DNA of 64,000 bases, taken from Bacteroides thetaiotaomicron VPI-5482. GTDB lineage: Bacteria > Bacteroidota > Bacteroidia > Bacteroidales > Bacteroidaceae. The translations under genes were made by a program, and so were the position numbers. Shown here piece by piece: positions 1-7,075 of this stretch (position 1 is its first letter; every line of letters starts with the position of its first letter). The DNA lies in assembly GCF_000011065.1 (NCBI RefSeq), contig NC_004663.1, positions 6,076,001-6,140,000 of the forward strand, given 5' to 3'. Under the pieces are notes generated by a model. It was not told where the DNA came from. It did not search any database and was given only the letters and a program-made list of their open reading frames with translations.

Positions 1-411
1 AGTATAACTGATTCCGTTTGTTTGTTGCCTGTCGTTTGTTTTTTCAAATCCCAGAGATTCGTAAAACCTGATAGCGTATGTAGATGAGTTTACAGTTATT
101 TCATTTGCCGGACAATCACATTGGGAATAGTCAAACAGTTGCTTGCCTATCCCTTTTCTATGGAATTCCTTTTTGATGAAAAACAAAGAAATGTGTTTGC
201 CCTCATTCTTGGTTCCCATAATACCTATTAGTTTATTTTCTTCGAAAGCTCCATAAATGCAGAGTTCATTCATCAATTTATCGTTGAATATAAAACTTTT
301 GAAACTCTCAAGACCTTCGTCTTCGAAATCATCCTGACCACATTGCAAGTATACTTCTAATGCTAAAGTTGTCGCCTGCTGAAATTCTGCTTTATCTAAT
401 TTGCGTATCAT
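1..411 (-). CDS. GNAT-family N-acetyltransferase, partial (C-terminus outside window)
   Basis: The reverse strand reads open from an ATG at 409-411 to the window edge, giving 137 codons that begin MIRKLDKAEFQQATTLALEV. The translation shows GNAT features: a central strand (IGIMGTKNEGKHISLFFIKK), the acetyl-CoA loop region EFHRKGIGKQLF (compare Q/RxxGxG/A, here RKGIGK) and the late motif SSTYAIRFYESLGFEK. The family transfers acetyl from acetyl-CoA to an amine; the substrate cannot be told. It is divergent from the gene at 551. The stop codon lies before base 1, so this is truncation by the window and not a pseudogene. Confidence 0.8.
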   Translation of the reverse strand, partial: MIRKLDKAEFQQATTLALEVYLQCGQDDFEDEGLESFKSFIFNDKLMNELCIYGAFEENKLIGIMGTKNEGKHISLFFIKKEFHRKGIGKQLFDYSQCDCPANEITVNSSTYAIRFYESLGFEKTNDRQQTNGISYT

Positions 412-550
412 AATTAATCATTTGTTGAGAATATAATTTTTGTCTGTCGGGCAAGATACTGATTTTTTTTATTTCAGACAATAGGGTATTTGCAGATTGA
501 ACGATCTTATTTATAGAAGCAGGAATTATTTACTTTAAAACTTTATTAAG

Positions 551-1807
551 ATGAAAAAGTCAGTTATACTTTTGGTTGGATGGTTATTAGCTTTTCTATG
601 GATAGGGAGTGCTGATATATGGGCGCAGGATGCAGGAGATTATTTCACGATTGTCGGAATGGTGAAGGATAAGCAAAATAAGAGAACACTTGAAAACGTG
701 AATGTATCTGTGCAAGGAAGTAATATCGGTACGGTGACAAATGCAGAGGGAGAGTTTGCTCTGAAAGTCAGGAAAGAAGAAGTGCCGCGAGAGTTGGAAA
801 TCTCTCACATAGGCTATATCAATAGTCATGTATCTTTAGATAAGAATAATTCTTCTAAATTGACGGTCTGGATGATACCTCATACTAACCAGTTGAATGA
901 AGTGGTCGTTTATGCCAATAATCCGCGTACAATTATAGAAAAGGCGATTGAGAAGATTCCGGTAAATTATAGTGCCAACCGGAATATGCTTACCAGCTTC
1001 TATCGGGAGACTGTGCAGAAAGGGCGCCGTTATATCAGTGTATCGGAAGCTGTACTTGATGTGTCGAAAACAGCATACACCAATCGCACTACGGATTATG
1101 ATAAACTACAGGTTCTGAAAGGACGCCGTCTGCTAAGTCAGAAAGTTAGTGATACATTGGCAGTAAAGGTTATGGGTGGTCCTAATATATCTGTAGTTTT
1201 GGATATCGTAAAGAATAAAGAGGCGCTGCTGGAACCAGAAGAATTGAACAACTATGAGTTCTGGATGGCTGAATCGGCATTGATCGATAACCGGATACAA
1301 TATGTTATTAATTTCCGTCCGAGAGTTCTTTTACCATATGCGCTGTTTCATGGGAAATTGTATGTAGATTGTGATAAGCTGTCGTTTACACGTATCGAGA
1401 TGAATCTGGATATGCAGAATAAATCGAAAGCAATTGCTGCTATTCTTCATCAGAAACCATTTGGACTGAGATTCAAACCGCAAGAGTTATCTTTTCTGAT
1501 AACCTATAAAACGATAGATGGAAGGACTTATCTGAATTATATCCGCAATGATATTCGTTTTAAATGCGACTGGAAACGGAGGCTTTTCTCTACGAGCTAT
1601 GCAGTAACCTCAGAAATGGTGGTGACAGATCGGAGGGAGAGTCCGTCCGAGATAATTCCGCGGAATAAAGTATTTACCTCCAATCAGATTTTCTATGATA
1701 AAGTCGGAAATTACTGGAGTGAAGACTTCTGGGGAAATTATAATATCATAGCACCTACGGAGTCTCTGGAACATGCTGTCGATAAATTGAAAAAGCAATC
1801 TAATTAA
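551..1807 (+). CDS. Exported protein with carboxypeptidase-regulatory-like domain and EVVV segment, no TonB barrel
   Basis: 418 residues. A signal peptide (about 1-25, ending IWAQ) is followed by a CarboxypepD_reg-like beta-sandwich (about 33-115: GMVKDKQNKRTLENVNVSVQ, then GTVTNAEGEFAL and SHIGY). Next comes LNEVVVYANN, which resembles the TonB-box region of SusC proteins, and then a roughly 290-residue domain (IIEKAIEKIPVNYS, FYRETVQ, ending EDFWGNYNIIAP). No outer-membrane barrel follows. The C-terminal domain is clearly paralogous to that of the protein at 3264. It lies 50 bp upstream of an ECF sigma gene and may be co-transcribed. Likely periplasmic or outer-membrane facing; function not known. 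A link to the sigma system is inferred from position and homology only. Confidence 0.85.
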   Translation: MKKSVILLVGWLLAFLWIGSADIWAQDAGDYFTIVGMVKDKQNKRTLENVNVSVQGSNIGTVTNAEGEFALKVRKEEVPRELEISHIGYINSHVSLDKNNSSKLTVWMIPHTNQLNEVVVYANNPRTIIEKAIEKIPVNYSANRNMLTSFYRETVQKGRRYISVSEAVLDVSKTAYTNRTTDYDKLQVLKGRRLLSQKVSDTLAVKVMGGPNISVVLDIVKNKEALLEPEELNNYEFWMAESALIDNRIQYVINFRPRVLLPYALFHGKLYVDCDKLSFTRIEMNLDMQNKSKAIAAILHQKPFGLRFKPQELSFLITYKTIDGRTYLNYIRNDIRFKCDWKRRLFSTSYAVTSEMVVTDRRESPSEIIPRNKVFTSNQIFYDKVGNYWSEDFWGNYNIIAPTESLEHAVDKLKKQSN

Positions 1808-1824
1808 AATCAGAATTGTTTTCT

Positions 1825-1832
1825 TATATTTG
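1825..1832 (+). promoter_or_regulatory. Possible Bacteroides -7 element for the first ECF sigma gene
   Basis: TATATTTG matches the Bacteroides TAnnTTTG -7 consensus and lies 26 bp before the sigma-factor ATG. No TTTG at the usual 19-bp distance upstream was found, so this may be a weak or regulated promoter, or chance. Confidence 0.35.
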
Positions 1833-1857
1833 GGAACAATCGTAAAATGATAGAAGT

Positions 1858-2409
1858 ATGCTGAATGAACTGCTCATACTGACAAAAATAAAGGCAGGTG
1901 ACATAAAAGCGTTTGAGGAACTATTTCGCTGTTACTATTCTCCCTTGTGTTGGTATGCGGCAAGCATTACCGGACGGATGGAGGTGGCTGAGGAAATTGT
2001 TGAGGAACTGTTTTATGTGCTTTGGAAGGATAGGGAACAGTTACAGATTTTCCAGTCTGTAAAAAACTACCTCTACAGGGCGACACGTAATCAGTCAATT
2101 CAATACTGTGAGCATGAAGAGGTCAAAGAGCGGTATAGAGAGTCTGTGCTGACTGCATCTTCTTCGGAACAGGTGACAGATCCTCATCAGCAGATGGAAT
2201 ATGAAGAACTTCAGAAGCTGATAAATAATACCCTTGAGAAATTGCCGGAACGCAGAATGCAGATATTTAAAATGCACCGGACGGAGGGAAAGAAATATGC
2301 GGAAATTGCAGTCCAGCTTTCTCTCTCCGTCAAAACGGTGGAAGCGGAAATGACGAAGACTTTACGAACTTTGCGAAAAGAAATAGAAAATTATATTCAA
2401 ATGAAATGA
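1858..2409 (+). CDS. ECF-type RNA polymerase sigma factor (Bacteroides sigma-70 expansion family)
   Basis: 183 residues with region 2 (about 13-85: AFEELFRCYYSPLCWYA, AEEIVEELFYVLWKDRE) and region 4 (about 125-178: LEKLPERRMQIFKMHRTEGK followed by a helix-turn-helix YAEIAVQLSLSVKTVEAEM). Such sigma factors direct RNA polymerase to a small regulon after release from a membrane anti-sigma factor. The stop overlaps the start of the FecR-like gene (2406), indicating translational coupling. The cluster CarboxypepD protein, sigma, FecR and STN protein resembles Bacteroides SigECF/FecR signalling cassettes, except that no TonB-dependent barrel is present. Confidence 0.92.
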   Translation: MLNELLILTKIKAGDIKAFEELFRCYYSPLCWYAASITGRMEVAEEIVEELFYVLWKDREQLQIFQSVKNYLYRATRNQSIQYCEHEEVKERYRESVLTASSSEQVTDPHQQMEYEELQKLINNTLEKLPERRMQIFKMHRTEGKKYAEIAVQLSLSVKTVEAEMTKTLRTLRKEIENYIQMK

Positions 2410-3248
2410 TGAAAACGGATATTCATAAAATAAAGACGGAGCAGGCTTGGAATCGGTTGTACGACCGATTGGATAAAGATCATCTGCTTGTAGAAGACCA
2501 TCGGATGCCTAAAATCCCGATGTGGGTACGCTATGGCACTGTAGCGGCGATGGTGGTCGGTTTGGTTTTTAGTACTTTGTATTGGGGATTCGGTCAAAAA
2601 GAGGAATTACCTGACTTTATAACACAGGAGAATCAAGATGTTCCTACATTGGTCACGACTCTGGAAGATGGTTCTGTCGTGTTTTTGGCAAAGGAGACTT
2701 CTATCCGATATCCGGAACATTTTGTTTCCGACAAACGGGAAGTCAGTTTGCAGGGAGATGCCTTTTTTGATGTGGCAAAGAAACAGAAGCAACCTTTTTG
2801 GATTGATACAAAGGAAGTAAAGATTGAAGTATTGGGTACTGCTTTTAGTGTAAAGAGCGTCAAAGATACTCCGTTCCGTCTCTCGGTGCAACGGGGAACC
2901 GTCAGAGTAACCCTTAAAAAGGGAAATAAAGAATGTTATGTCAAAGCTGGTGAGACAGTGGTATTGCAATCACAGCAACTTTTGCTCAGTTCGACTGAAA
3001 ATGCCGGAGAGTTGAATCGCTATCTGAAGCATGTCTGTTTTAAAGATGAATCTTTGGGGCATATTCTGAAAGTAATGAATATGAATGCAGGCAGTTCGCA
3101 GATACGTGTAGCTTCTCCTGCGCTTGAAAAAAGAAAGCTGACAGTTGAATTTTCCAATGAATCTCCAGAGACTGTGGCTACATTGATAGCCTATGCGCTT
3201 AATTTGAAGTGTACACGGCAGGGGGATACATTCATGCTGACAGAATAA
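2406..3248 (+). CDS. FecR-family anti-sigma factor
   Basis: 280 residues. A cytoplasmic N-terminus of about 38 residues is followed by a single membrane span (WVRYGTVAAMVVGLVFSTLY), then the FecR domain (about 85-190: LEDGSVVFLAKETSIRYPEHF, REVSLQGDAFFDVAKKQKQPF, VLGTAFSVKS) and a DUF4974-like C-terminal module (about 210-278). FecR proteins hold the partner sigma factor and receive a signal from an outer-membrane transducer through the periplasmic part. The start overlaps the sigma stop by 4 bp, and the STN protein begins 15 bp downstream. A second in-frame ATG at 2409 is also possible. Confidence 0.92.
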   Translation: MMKTDIHKIKTEQAWNRLYDRLDKDHLLVEDHRMPKIPMWVRYGTVAAMVVGLVFSTLYWGFGQKEELPDFITQENQDVPTLVTTLEDGSVVFLAKETSIRYPEHFVSDKREVSLQGDAFFDVAKKQKQPFWIDTKEVKIEVLGTAFSVKSVKDTPFRLSVQRGTVRVTLKKGNKECYVKAGETVVLQSQQLLLSSTENAGELNRYLKHVCFKDESLGHILKVMNMNAGSSQIRVASPALEKRKLTVEFSNESPETVATLIAYALNLKCTRQGDTFMLTE

Positions 3249-3263
3249 ATAAAAAAAAGTGAG

Positions 3264-4805
3264 ATGAGGCTGGTTTATCGCTATATGGTGATTCTGTGTT
3301 TGTTCTTTATCGTACCGGATACGTTGAGAGCTGACGGAGAAGATGTGCTGGAGCGTATGATCAGCCTGCCGAAGATGAAAGGAACGGTCTATTCACTGTT
3401 AGGCAATATTTCTCAGCAGTCAGGTTATCTGTTTATCTATGACAGTAAAGTAGTAGATAATGATGTAACGGTGAAGATACGGAAAGGAGAGCGAACCATT
3501 CGTCAGGCTATTTATGAGATAACAGGAGATACCAGCCTGGAATTTAAAGTAATAGGGACTCATATTCTGATAACTTCTTCTTCACCGACCAAACAGCAAC
3601 AGGCGAAACCTTCATCCGTTCACCCTGTAAATCTGATGCTTACCGGAACTTTACTGGATAAGGAAACCGGAATGCCTGTTGCTTCTGCATCCGTTGGAGT
3701 CCGGAGGACATCTGTGGGGATTGTTACTAATCAGGAAGGAGAGTTCAGACTTTCCTTACCGGATTCTTTGCAAAACGATTCGGTTGTTTTTTCTCATATA
3801 GGATATGTTTCACAAACTTTGGAAGTTTCTGTTTTGGCAGGTCGCCATCATATTCTGAGCTTGGAACCAAAGGTTGTTCCTTTACAGGAAGTAGTGGTTC
3901 AATGGGTCGATCCTTATAAGCTGCTGAAAGAAATGGGAAGGCAAAGAGAGCAGAACTATTCTCATTCTCCTGCCTACCTGACCACATTTTACCGTGAAGG
4001 AGTTTTATTGAAAAATAAGGTTCAGAATCTTACTGAAGCAGTTTTCAAAGTTTATAAGATCGCTTCGCATTCTCCCGTTTCCGATCAGGCGAAGCTGTTG
4101 AAGATGAGTCGGCTGAGTAATGTCGAAGCCAAAGACAGTCTGCTTGTAAAGGTGAAGTCCGGCATTCAGGCATGTTTTCAGATGGATATAATGAAGGATA
4201 TGCCTTCATTCCTGATACCTGACGCAGGTGATAACGGTTATCTGTATACTTCGCAGGGAGTGACATTCATAGACGACCGGTGTGTGAATGTCATACACTT
4301 TGCACAAAAGAAGGAGATTATCGAGCCTCTCTATTGCGGAGATTTGTATATTGATGCCGAGACGAATGCCTTGTTACAAGCTCGTTTTGAGGTAGATCCC
4401 CAGCGTGTAAAGAAAGCGTCGGAAATGTTTGTAGAAAGGCGCACGCATGGCATTCAGATAATACCGCAAAAGGTGGTTTATACTATTTCCTACAAACCAT
4501 GGCAAGGTATCTATTATATTCATCATATCCGTGGAGACCTTTCTTTCAAGGTGAAACGGCGACGGTTGCTGTCTGCTAGTCCGCAGATGCAGATCTGGTT
4601 TGAAATGATCACTTGCAAAGTGGATACGGAACAAGTGACTGCATTCCCGCGGGCAGAAAGATTACCGACGCGTACTATCTTCTCTGATCTGAATTTCAAA
4701 TATGATGAAGACTTCTGGAGGGATTTTAATGTGATACCTCTGGAAGAGGAACTTGGTAAGCTGATTGAGAGAATCTCTTTGAAAATAGAAGAAATCGGCC
4801 CTTGA
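3264..4805 (+). CDS. STN domain + carboxypeptidase-regulatory domain protein without TonB barrel (candidate sigma/FecR transducer)
   Basis: 513 residues. Signal peptide about 1-23. An STN (secretin/TonB N-terminal) domain spans about 30-105 (KGTVYSLLGNISQQSGYLF, TIRQAIYEITGDT), then a CarboxypepD_reg domain about 125-205 (GTLLDKETGMPVASASVGV, SHIGYVSQTLEV). QEVVVQW follows, resembling the TonB-box region of SusC, and then a roughly 295-residue domain homologous to the end of the protein at 551 (FYREGVLL, EDFWRDFNVIPL). In classical systems the STN module touches FecR and sits on a 700-residue barrel. Here the barrel is absent and another domain takes its place. Last gene of the operon. Role as a FecR-contacting sensor is inferred. 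Confidence 0.85.
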   Translation: MRLVYRYMVILCLFFIVPDTLRADGEDVLERMISLPKMKGTVYSLLGNISQQSGYLFIYDSKVVDNDVTVKIRKGERTIRQAIYEITGDTSLEFKVIGTHILITSSSPTKQQQAKPSSVHPVNLMLTGTLLDKETGMPVASASVGVRRTSVGIVTNQEGEFRLSLPDSLQNDSVVFSHIGYVSQTLEVSVLAGRHHILSLEPKVVPLQEVVVQWVDPYKLLKEMGRQREQNYSHSPAYLTTFYREGVLLKNKVQNLTEAVFKVYKIASHSPVSDQAKLLKMSRLSNVEAKDSLLVKVKSGIQACFQMDIMKDMPSFLIPDAGDNGYLYTSQGVTFIDDRCVNVIHFAQKKEIIEPLYCGDLYIDAETNALLQARFEVDPQRVKKASEMFVERRTHGIQIIPQKVVYTISYKPWQGIYYIHHIRGDLSFKVKRRRLLSASPQMQIWFEMITCKVDTEQVTAFPRAERLPTRTIFSDLNFKYDEDFWRDFNVIPLEEELGKLIERISLKIEEIGP

Positions 4806-4810
4806 TTTGT

Positions 4811-4841
4811 TTTGCCATTCGCCGGGATTGCTGTAACTTTG
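4811..4841 (+). promoter_or_regulatory. Consensus Bacteroides promoter for the DUF4250 gene
   Basis: TTTG at 4811-4814, exactly 19 bp, then TAACTTTG at 4834-4841. This matches the Bacteroides primary-sigma pattern TTTG-N19-TAnnTTTG. The ATG of the small gene is 25 bp downstream. It begins inside the space right after the STN gene, giving the small gene its own transcription unit. Confidence 0.75.
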
Positions 4842-4866
4842 CGCCCGGTTTAAAAGATTGTAGAAT

Positions 4867-5043
4867 ATGGAATTGCCTAAAGATCCGATGGTGCTGTTCA
4901 GTGTCATCAATATGAAGTTGCGTGACTGTTATTCTTCGCTAGATGAGCTTTGCGAAGATATGGATGTAAGCAGAGAAGATATTGTCAGTCAGTTGAAAGC
5001 TGCAGGTTTTGAATATAGTGCGGAACATAATAAGTTCTGGTGA
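4867..5043 (+). CDS. Small DUF4250-type protein
   Basis: 58 residues starting MELPKDPMVLFSVINMKLRD and ending EHNKFW. The sequence is compact, soluble and helical with no signal peptide. It resembles the small DUF4250 family (N-terminal LP-x-DPxxLLSxxNxKLRD, conserved in Bacteroides and Firmicutes). A middle DELCEDMDVSREDIVSQL segment looks like a short winged or helix-turn-helix-like fold. Function unknown. A consensus promoter lies just upstream and a rho-independent terminator downstream, so it is a monocistronic gene. Confidence 0.8.
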   Translation: MELPKDPMVLFSVINMKLRDCYSSLDELCEDMDVSREDIVSQLKAAGFEYSAEHNKFW

Positions 5044-5082
5044 TTTTCAGTCAACTTCGGCTTGTATATAAAGAGTTAACAG

Positions 5083-5123
5083 CGCCTCCATGGTCTTGAA
5101 AAAGATTATGGAGGCGTTTTTTT
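5083..5123 (+). terminator. Rho-independent terminator after DUF4250 gene
   Basis: Arms CGCCTCCAT (5083-5091) and ATGGAGGCG (5108-5116) pair perfectly over 9 bp and are followed by seven T residues (5117-5123). Confidence 0.85.
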
Positions 5124-5192
5124 ATTCCTTGTATGCCAATGTCATATTTCCTCTTTTCTATTAATAAATGTAAAATCGGCTCTTGTGCATTT

Positions 5193-5218
5193 AACTTCGT
5201 TCCTTTTCGGCGTTCTAA
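5193..5218 (+). promoter_or_regulatory. Possible ECF-type autoregulatory promoter of the second sigma operon
   Basis: AACTT (5193-5197) and TCTAA (5214-5218) are separated by 16 bp, as in sigma-E-like promoters (GAACTT-N16-TCTRA in E. coli). No TAnnTTTG element is seen in the same region. The sigma ATG is 23 bp downstream. Autoregulation would be typical of ECF operons, but this is a pattern match only. Confidence 0.35.
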
Positions 5219-5241
5219 TAACCAAAGCTCAGAAATAATAG

Positions 5242-5778
5242 ATGATAAACGAAGATAAAATCCGAAAAGCTTGTTCCTCAGATCGCGAGCGGGGATTCAG
5301 GTTGCTGGTGGACAGTTTTCAGGAACCGATATATAATTATATCCGGAGAATGGTAGTGTCTCACGAAGATGCGGAAGATGTGCTGCAAGAAGTCTTCATT
5401 CGTGTATTCCGCCATTTGGATCAGTTCCGGAATGAAAGTTCGCTGAGTACATGGATCTACAGAATTGCAACGAATGAGTGTCTTCGGTTATTGAATAGTC
5501 GTAAAGAAGAAGTAATATCAGCGGAAGATGTTCAGGAAGAACTGATGAGTAAACTGAAAGCTTCTGACTATGTCGACTACGAAGATGAACTGGCTGTAAA
5601 GTTTCAGGAAGCTATATTGACTTTGCCGGAAAAGCAGCGGATCGTTTTCAACTTGCGCTATTACGATGAACTGGAATATGAAGATATCGCCCGTGTTCTG
5701 GATAGTAAGGTTGAGACACTGAAAGTGAATTATCACTATGCGAAAGATAAGATAAAGGAATATATATTAAACAGGTAA
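5242..5778 (+). CDS. ECF RNA polymerase sigma factor (SigW/RpoE-like)
   Basis: 178 residues. Region 2 (about 20-90) has the pattern EPIYNYIRRMVVSHEDAEDV, LQEVFIRVFRHLDQF and LSTWIYRIATNECL. Region 4 (about 120-175) contains LPEKQRIVFNLRYYDELEYE and an HTH (DIARVLDSKVETLKVNYHYA). It is closer to the general RpoE/SigW type than to the FecR-linked sigma at 1858. The stop is followed after 4 bp by a membrane protein that probably acts as its anti-sigma factor, then a Spy-like periplasmic protein. The set suggests an envelope-stress circuit. Confidence 0.93.
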   Translation: MINEDKIRKACSSDRERGFRLLVDSFQEPIYNYIRRMVVSHEDAEDVLQEVFIRVFRHLDQFRNESSLSTWIYRIATNECLRLLNSRKEEVISAEDVQEELMSKLKASDYVDYEDELAVKFQEAILTLPEKQRIVFNLRYYDELEYEDIARVLDSKVETLKVNYHYAKDKIKEYILNR

Positions 5779-5782
5779 CATC

Positions 5783-6142
5783 ATGGATAAGGATTTTGAT
5801 TTTGACAATATTGGTAAGCGGACACCTTATCGCACTCCCGATAACTTTTTTGAGGAGACACAGCGTAAGATATTGGAACGTACGGTTGACGAGCAACGCA
5901 AGAAGCGTCGGCTGAAAAGGATTATTCCTACTGTGATTGCTGTAGCAGCAGTATTGGCCGGGATTTTGTTTACGCCGTCTCTCCGCTATATGAATACCGA
6001 CACACCATCTGCTTCAAATATATTGGCTGTCGATAAAAATAATGTAACAACAGATCCGGTAGATAAATGGATTAAGGAATTGTCAGATGAGGAGTTGGAA
6101 GAGCTCGTCAGCTTCTCTGAAAACGATATATTTTTAAACTGA
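5783..6142 (+). CDS. Small single-span membrane protein, probable anti-sigma factor
   Basis: 119 residues. A charged cytoplasmic N-terminus of about 50 residues (TPYRTPDNFFEETQRKILER is reminiscent of ZAS-less Bacteroides anti-sigma proteins) is followed by one membrane span (about 48-66: IIPTVIAVAAVLAGILFTP). The acidic periplasmic tail has a DKWIKELSDEELEELVSF motif. No enzyme motif is present. Immediate coupling to the ECF sigma (4 bp) and the topology support an anti-sigma role, but no zinc-binding HxxxCxxC motif is visible, so the assignment is by context. Confidence 0.75.
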   Translation: MDKDFDFDNIGKRTPYRTPDNFFEETQRKILERTVDEQRKKRRLKRIIPTVIAVAAVLAGILFTPSLRYMNTDTPSASNILAVDKNNVTTDPVDKWIKELSDEELEELVSFSENDIFLN

Positions 6143-6174
6143 ATAACTCAATTAATTATTAAAACGTAAAGATT

Positions 6175-6759
6175 ATGAAGACTAAGTTTATTTATGTAGT
6201 GTTGATGGCTTTATTTTTGGGAAGCCAGATGACCCTTTCTGCACAGAATGAAGAAAACAAAGAAAGAAAACAGCGTCCTACACCGGAGCAGATGATGCAG
6301 ATGCAGACCAATCAGATGGTGAGAGCGCTCATGCTGGATGATGCAACGGCAGCCAAGTTTACTCCGATATACGAGAAGTATCTGAAAGAACTTCGTGAGT
6401 GTCGTATGATGAACTTCAAACCCAGAGCGAGAAAAGATGCAGCTCAAGGTACGGAAGCCAATACTGCCAAAGAAACTCCAAAACCGGTTATGACAGATGC
6501 GGAAATCGCTAAAATGTTGAAAGATCAGTTTGCGCAGAGTCGTAAGATGCTGGACATCCGTGAGAAGTATTATAATGAGTTCAGCAAGATTCTGTCTCAA
6601 AAGCAGATCATGAAGATTTATCAGCAGGAAAAGAGCAATATGAATAAATTCAGAAAAGAGTTTGACCGTAGAAAAGGACAGAAACCGGGACAAGGTCACA
6701 AACCCGGACAAGACCGCCAGAGACAAAGACAGCATACCCCTCATCAAACTCAAAAGTAG
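6175..6759 (+). CDS. Periplasmic Spy/CpxP/CnrX-like helical protein
   Basis: 194 residues. Signal peptide about 1-23 (ending TLSAQ). The mature part is strongly helical and charged, with RPTPEQMMQMQTNQMVRALML, LDDATAAKFTPIYEKYLKEL, and later MLDIREKYYNEFSKILSQKQ. This repeats the LTxxQ-like pattern of the Spy/CpxP family of periplasmic chaperones or sensors. The C-terminus is a basic Gln/Gly/Pro-rich tail (GQKPGQGHKPGQDRQRQRQH). Third gene of the sigma/anti-sigma operon, 32 bp after its neighbour. By analogy with CnrX and CpxP it may sense envelope or metal stress and feed back to the anti-sigma factor (inference). Confidence 0.8.
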   Translation: MKTKFIYVVLMALFLGSQMTLSAQNEENKERKQRPTPEQMMQMQTNQMVRALMLDDATAAKFTPIYEKYLKELRECRMMNFKPRARKDAAQGTEANTAKETPKPVMTDAEIAKMLKDQFAQSRKMLDIREKYYNEFSKILSQKQIMKIYQQEKSNMNKFRKEFDRRKGQKPGQGHKPGQDRQRQRQHTPHQTQK

Positions 6760-7075
6760 ATAATGGATTAGGTATTATTTATTATAGTGTTTTATTTTAC
6801 TAAAGTCAACACAAATTGGGCATAGGCAGATATATCTATTCTTTTCAGTATCGTTTGATTATTCATTGTGTCTTGTTACTGATAAGTTTTGGCAGCCTAT
6901 GCACAGTCCGGCAAAGAGAGCTTTGCCGGACGTGTAGTTGATGCTGACTCATGATACATGGTATTCTGCGTCTGAATCTGCTGGAAGGATAAAGCTGATT
7001 AAATATTTATCAGTCTGAAACCTCTGCGGGGTATTAATTGTTGTATCCATGCGAAAACAATGAAAACTTTGCTGA
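6760..7075. other. 316-bp intergenic region with a strong hairpin
   Basis: No gene recognised. A perfect 11-bp inverted repeat GTCCGGCAAAG / CTTTGCCGGAC (6906-6916, 6921-6931; loop AGAG) has no T-tract, so it is either an atypical terminator for the Spy-like operon or a processing site. A near-palindrome TGATTAAATATTTATCA lies at 6996-7012. No convincing TAnnTTTG promoter was found for the CLC gene. Confidence 0.6.

Noticed and set aside
3264..4805. STN-CarboxypepD protein as a truncated SusC pseudogene
   Set aside because: The frame is intact, the C-terminal domain is not a broken plug or barrel, and it has a full-length paralogue at 551, so it is a distinct architecture.
6906..6931. Perfect hairpin as a canonical terminator
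   Set aside because: The stem is perfect but no T-tract follows on either strand and it lies 147 bp beyond the gene end; kept only as a structure in the intergenic note.
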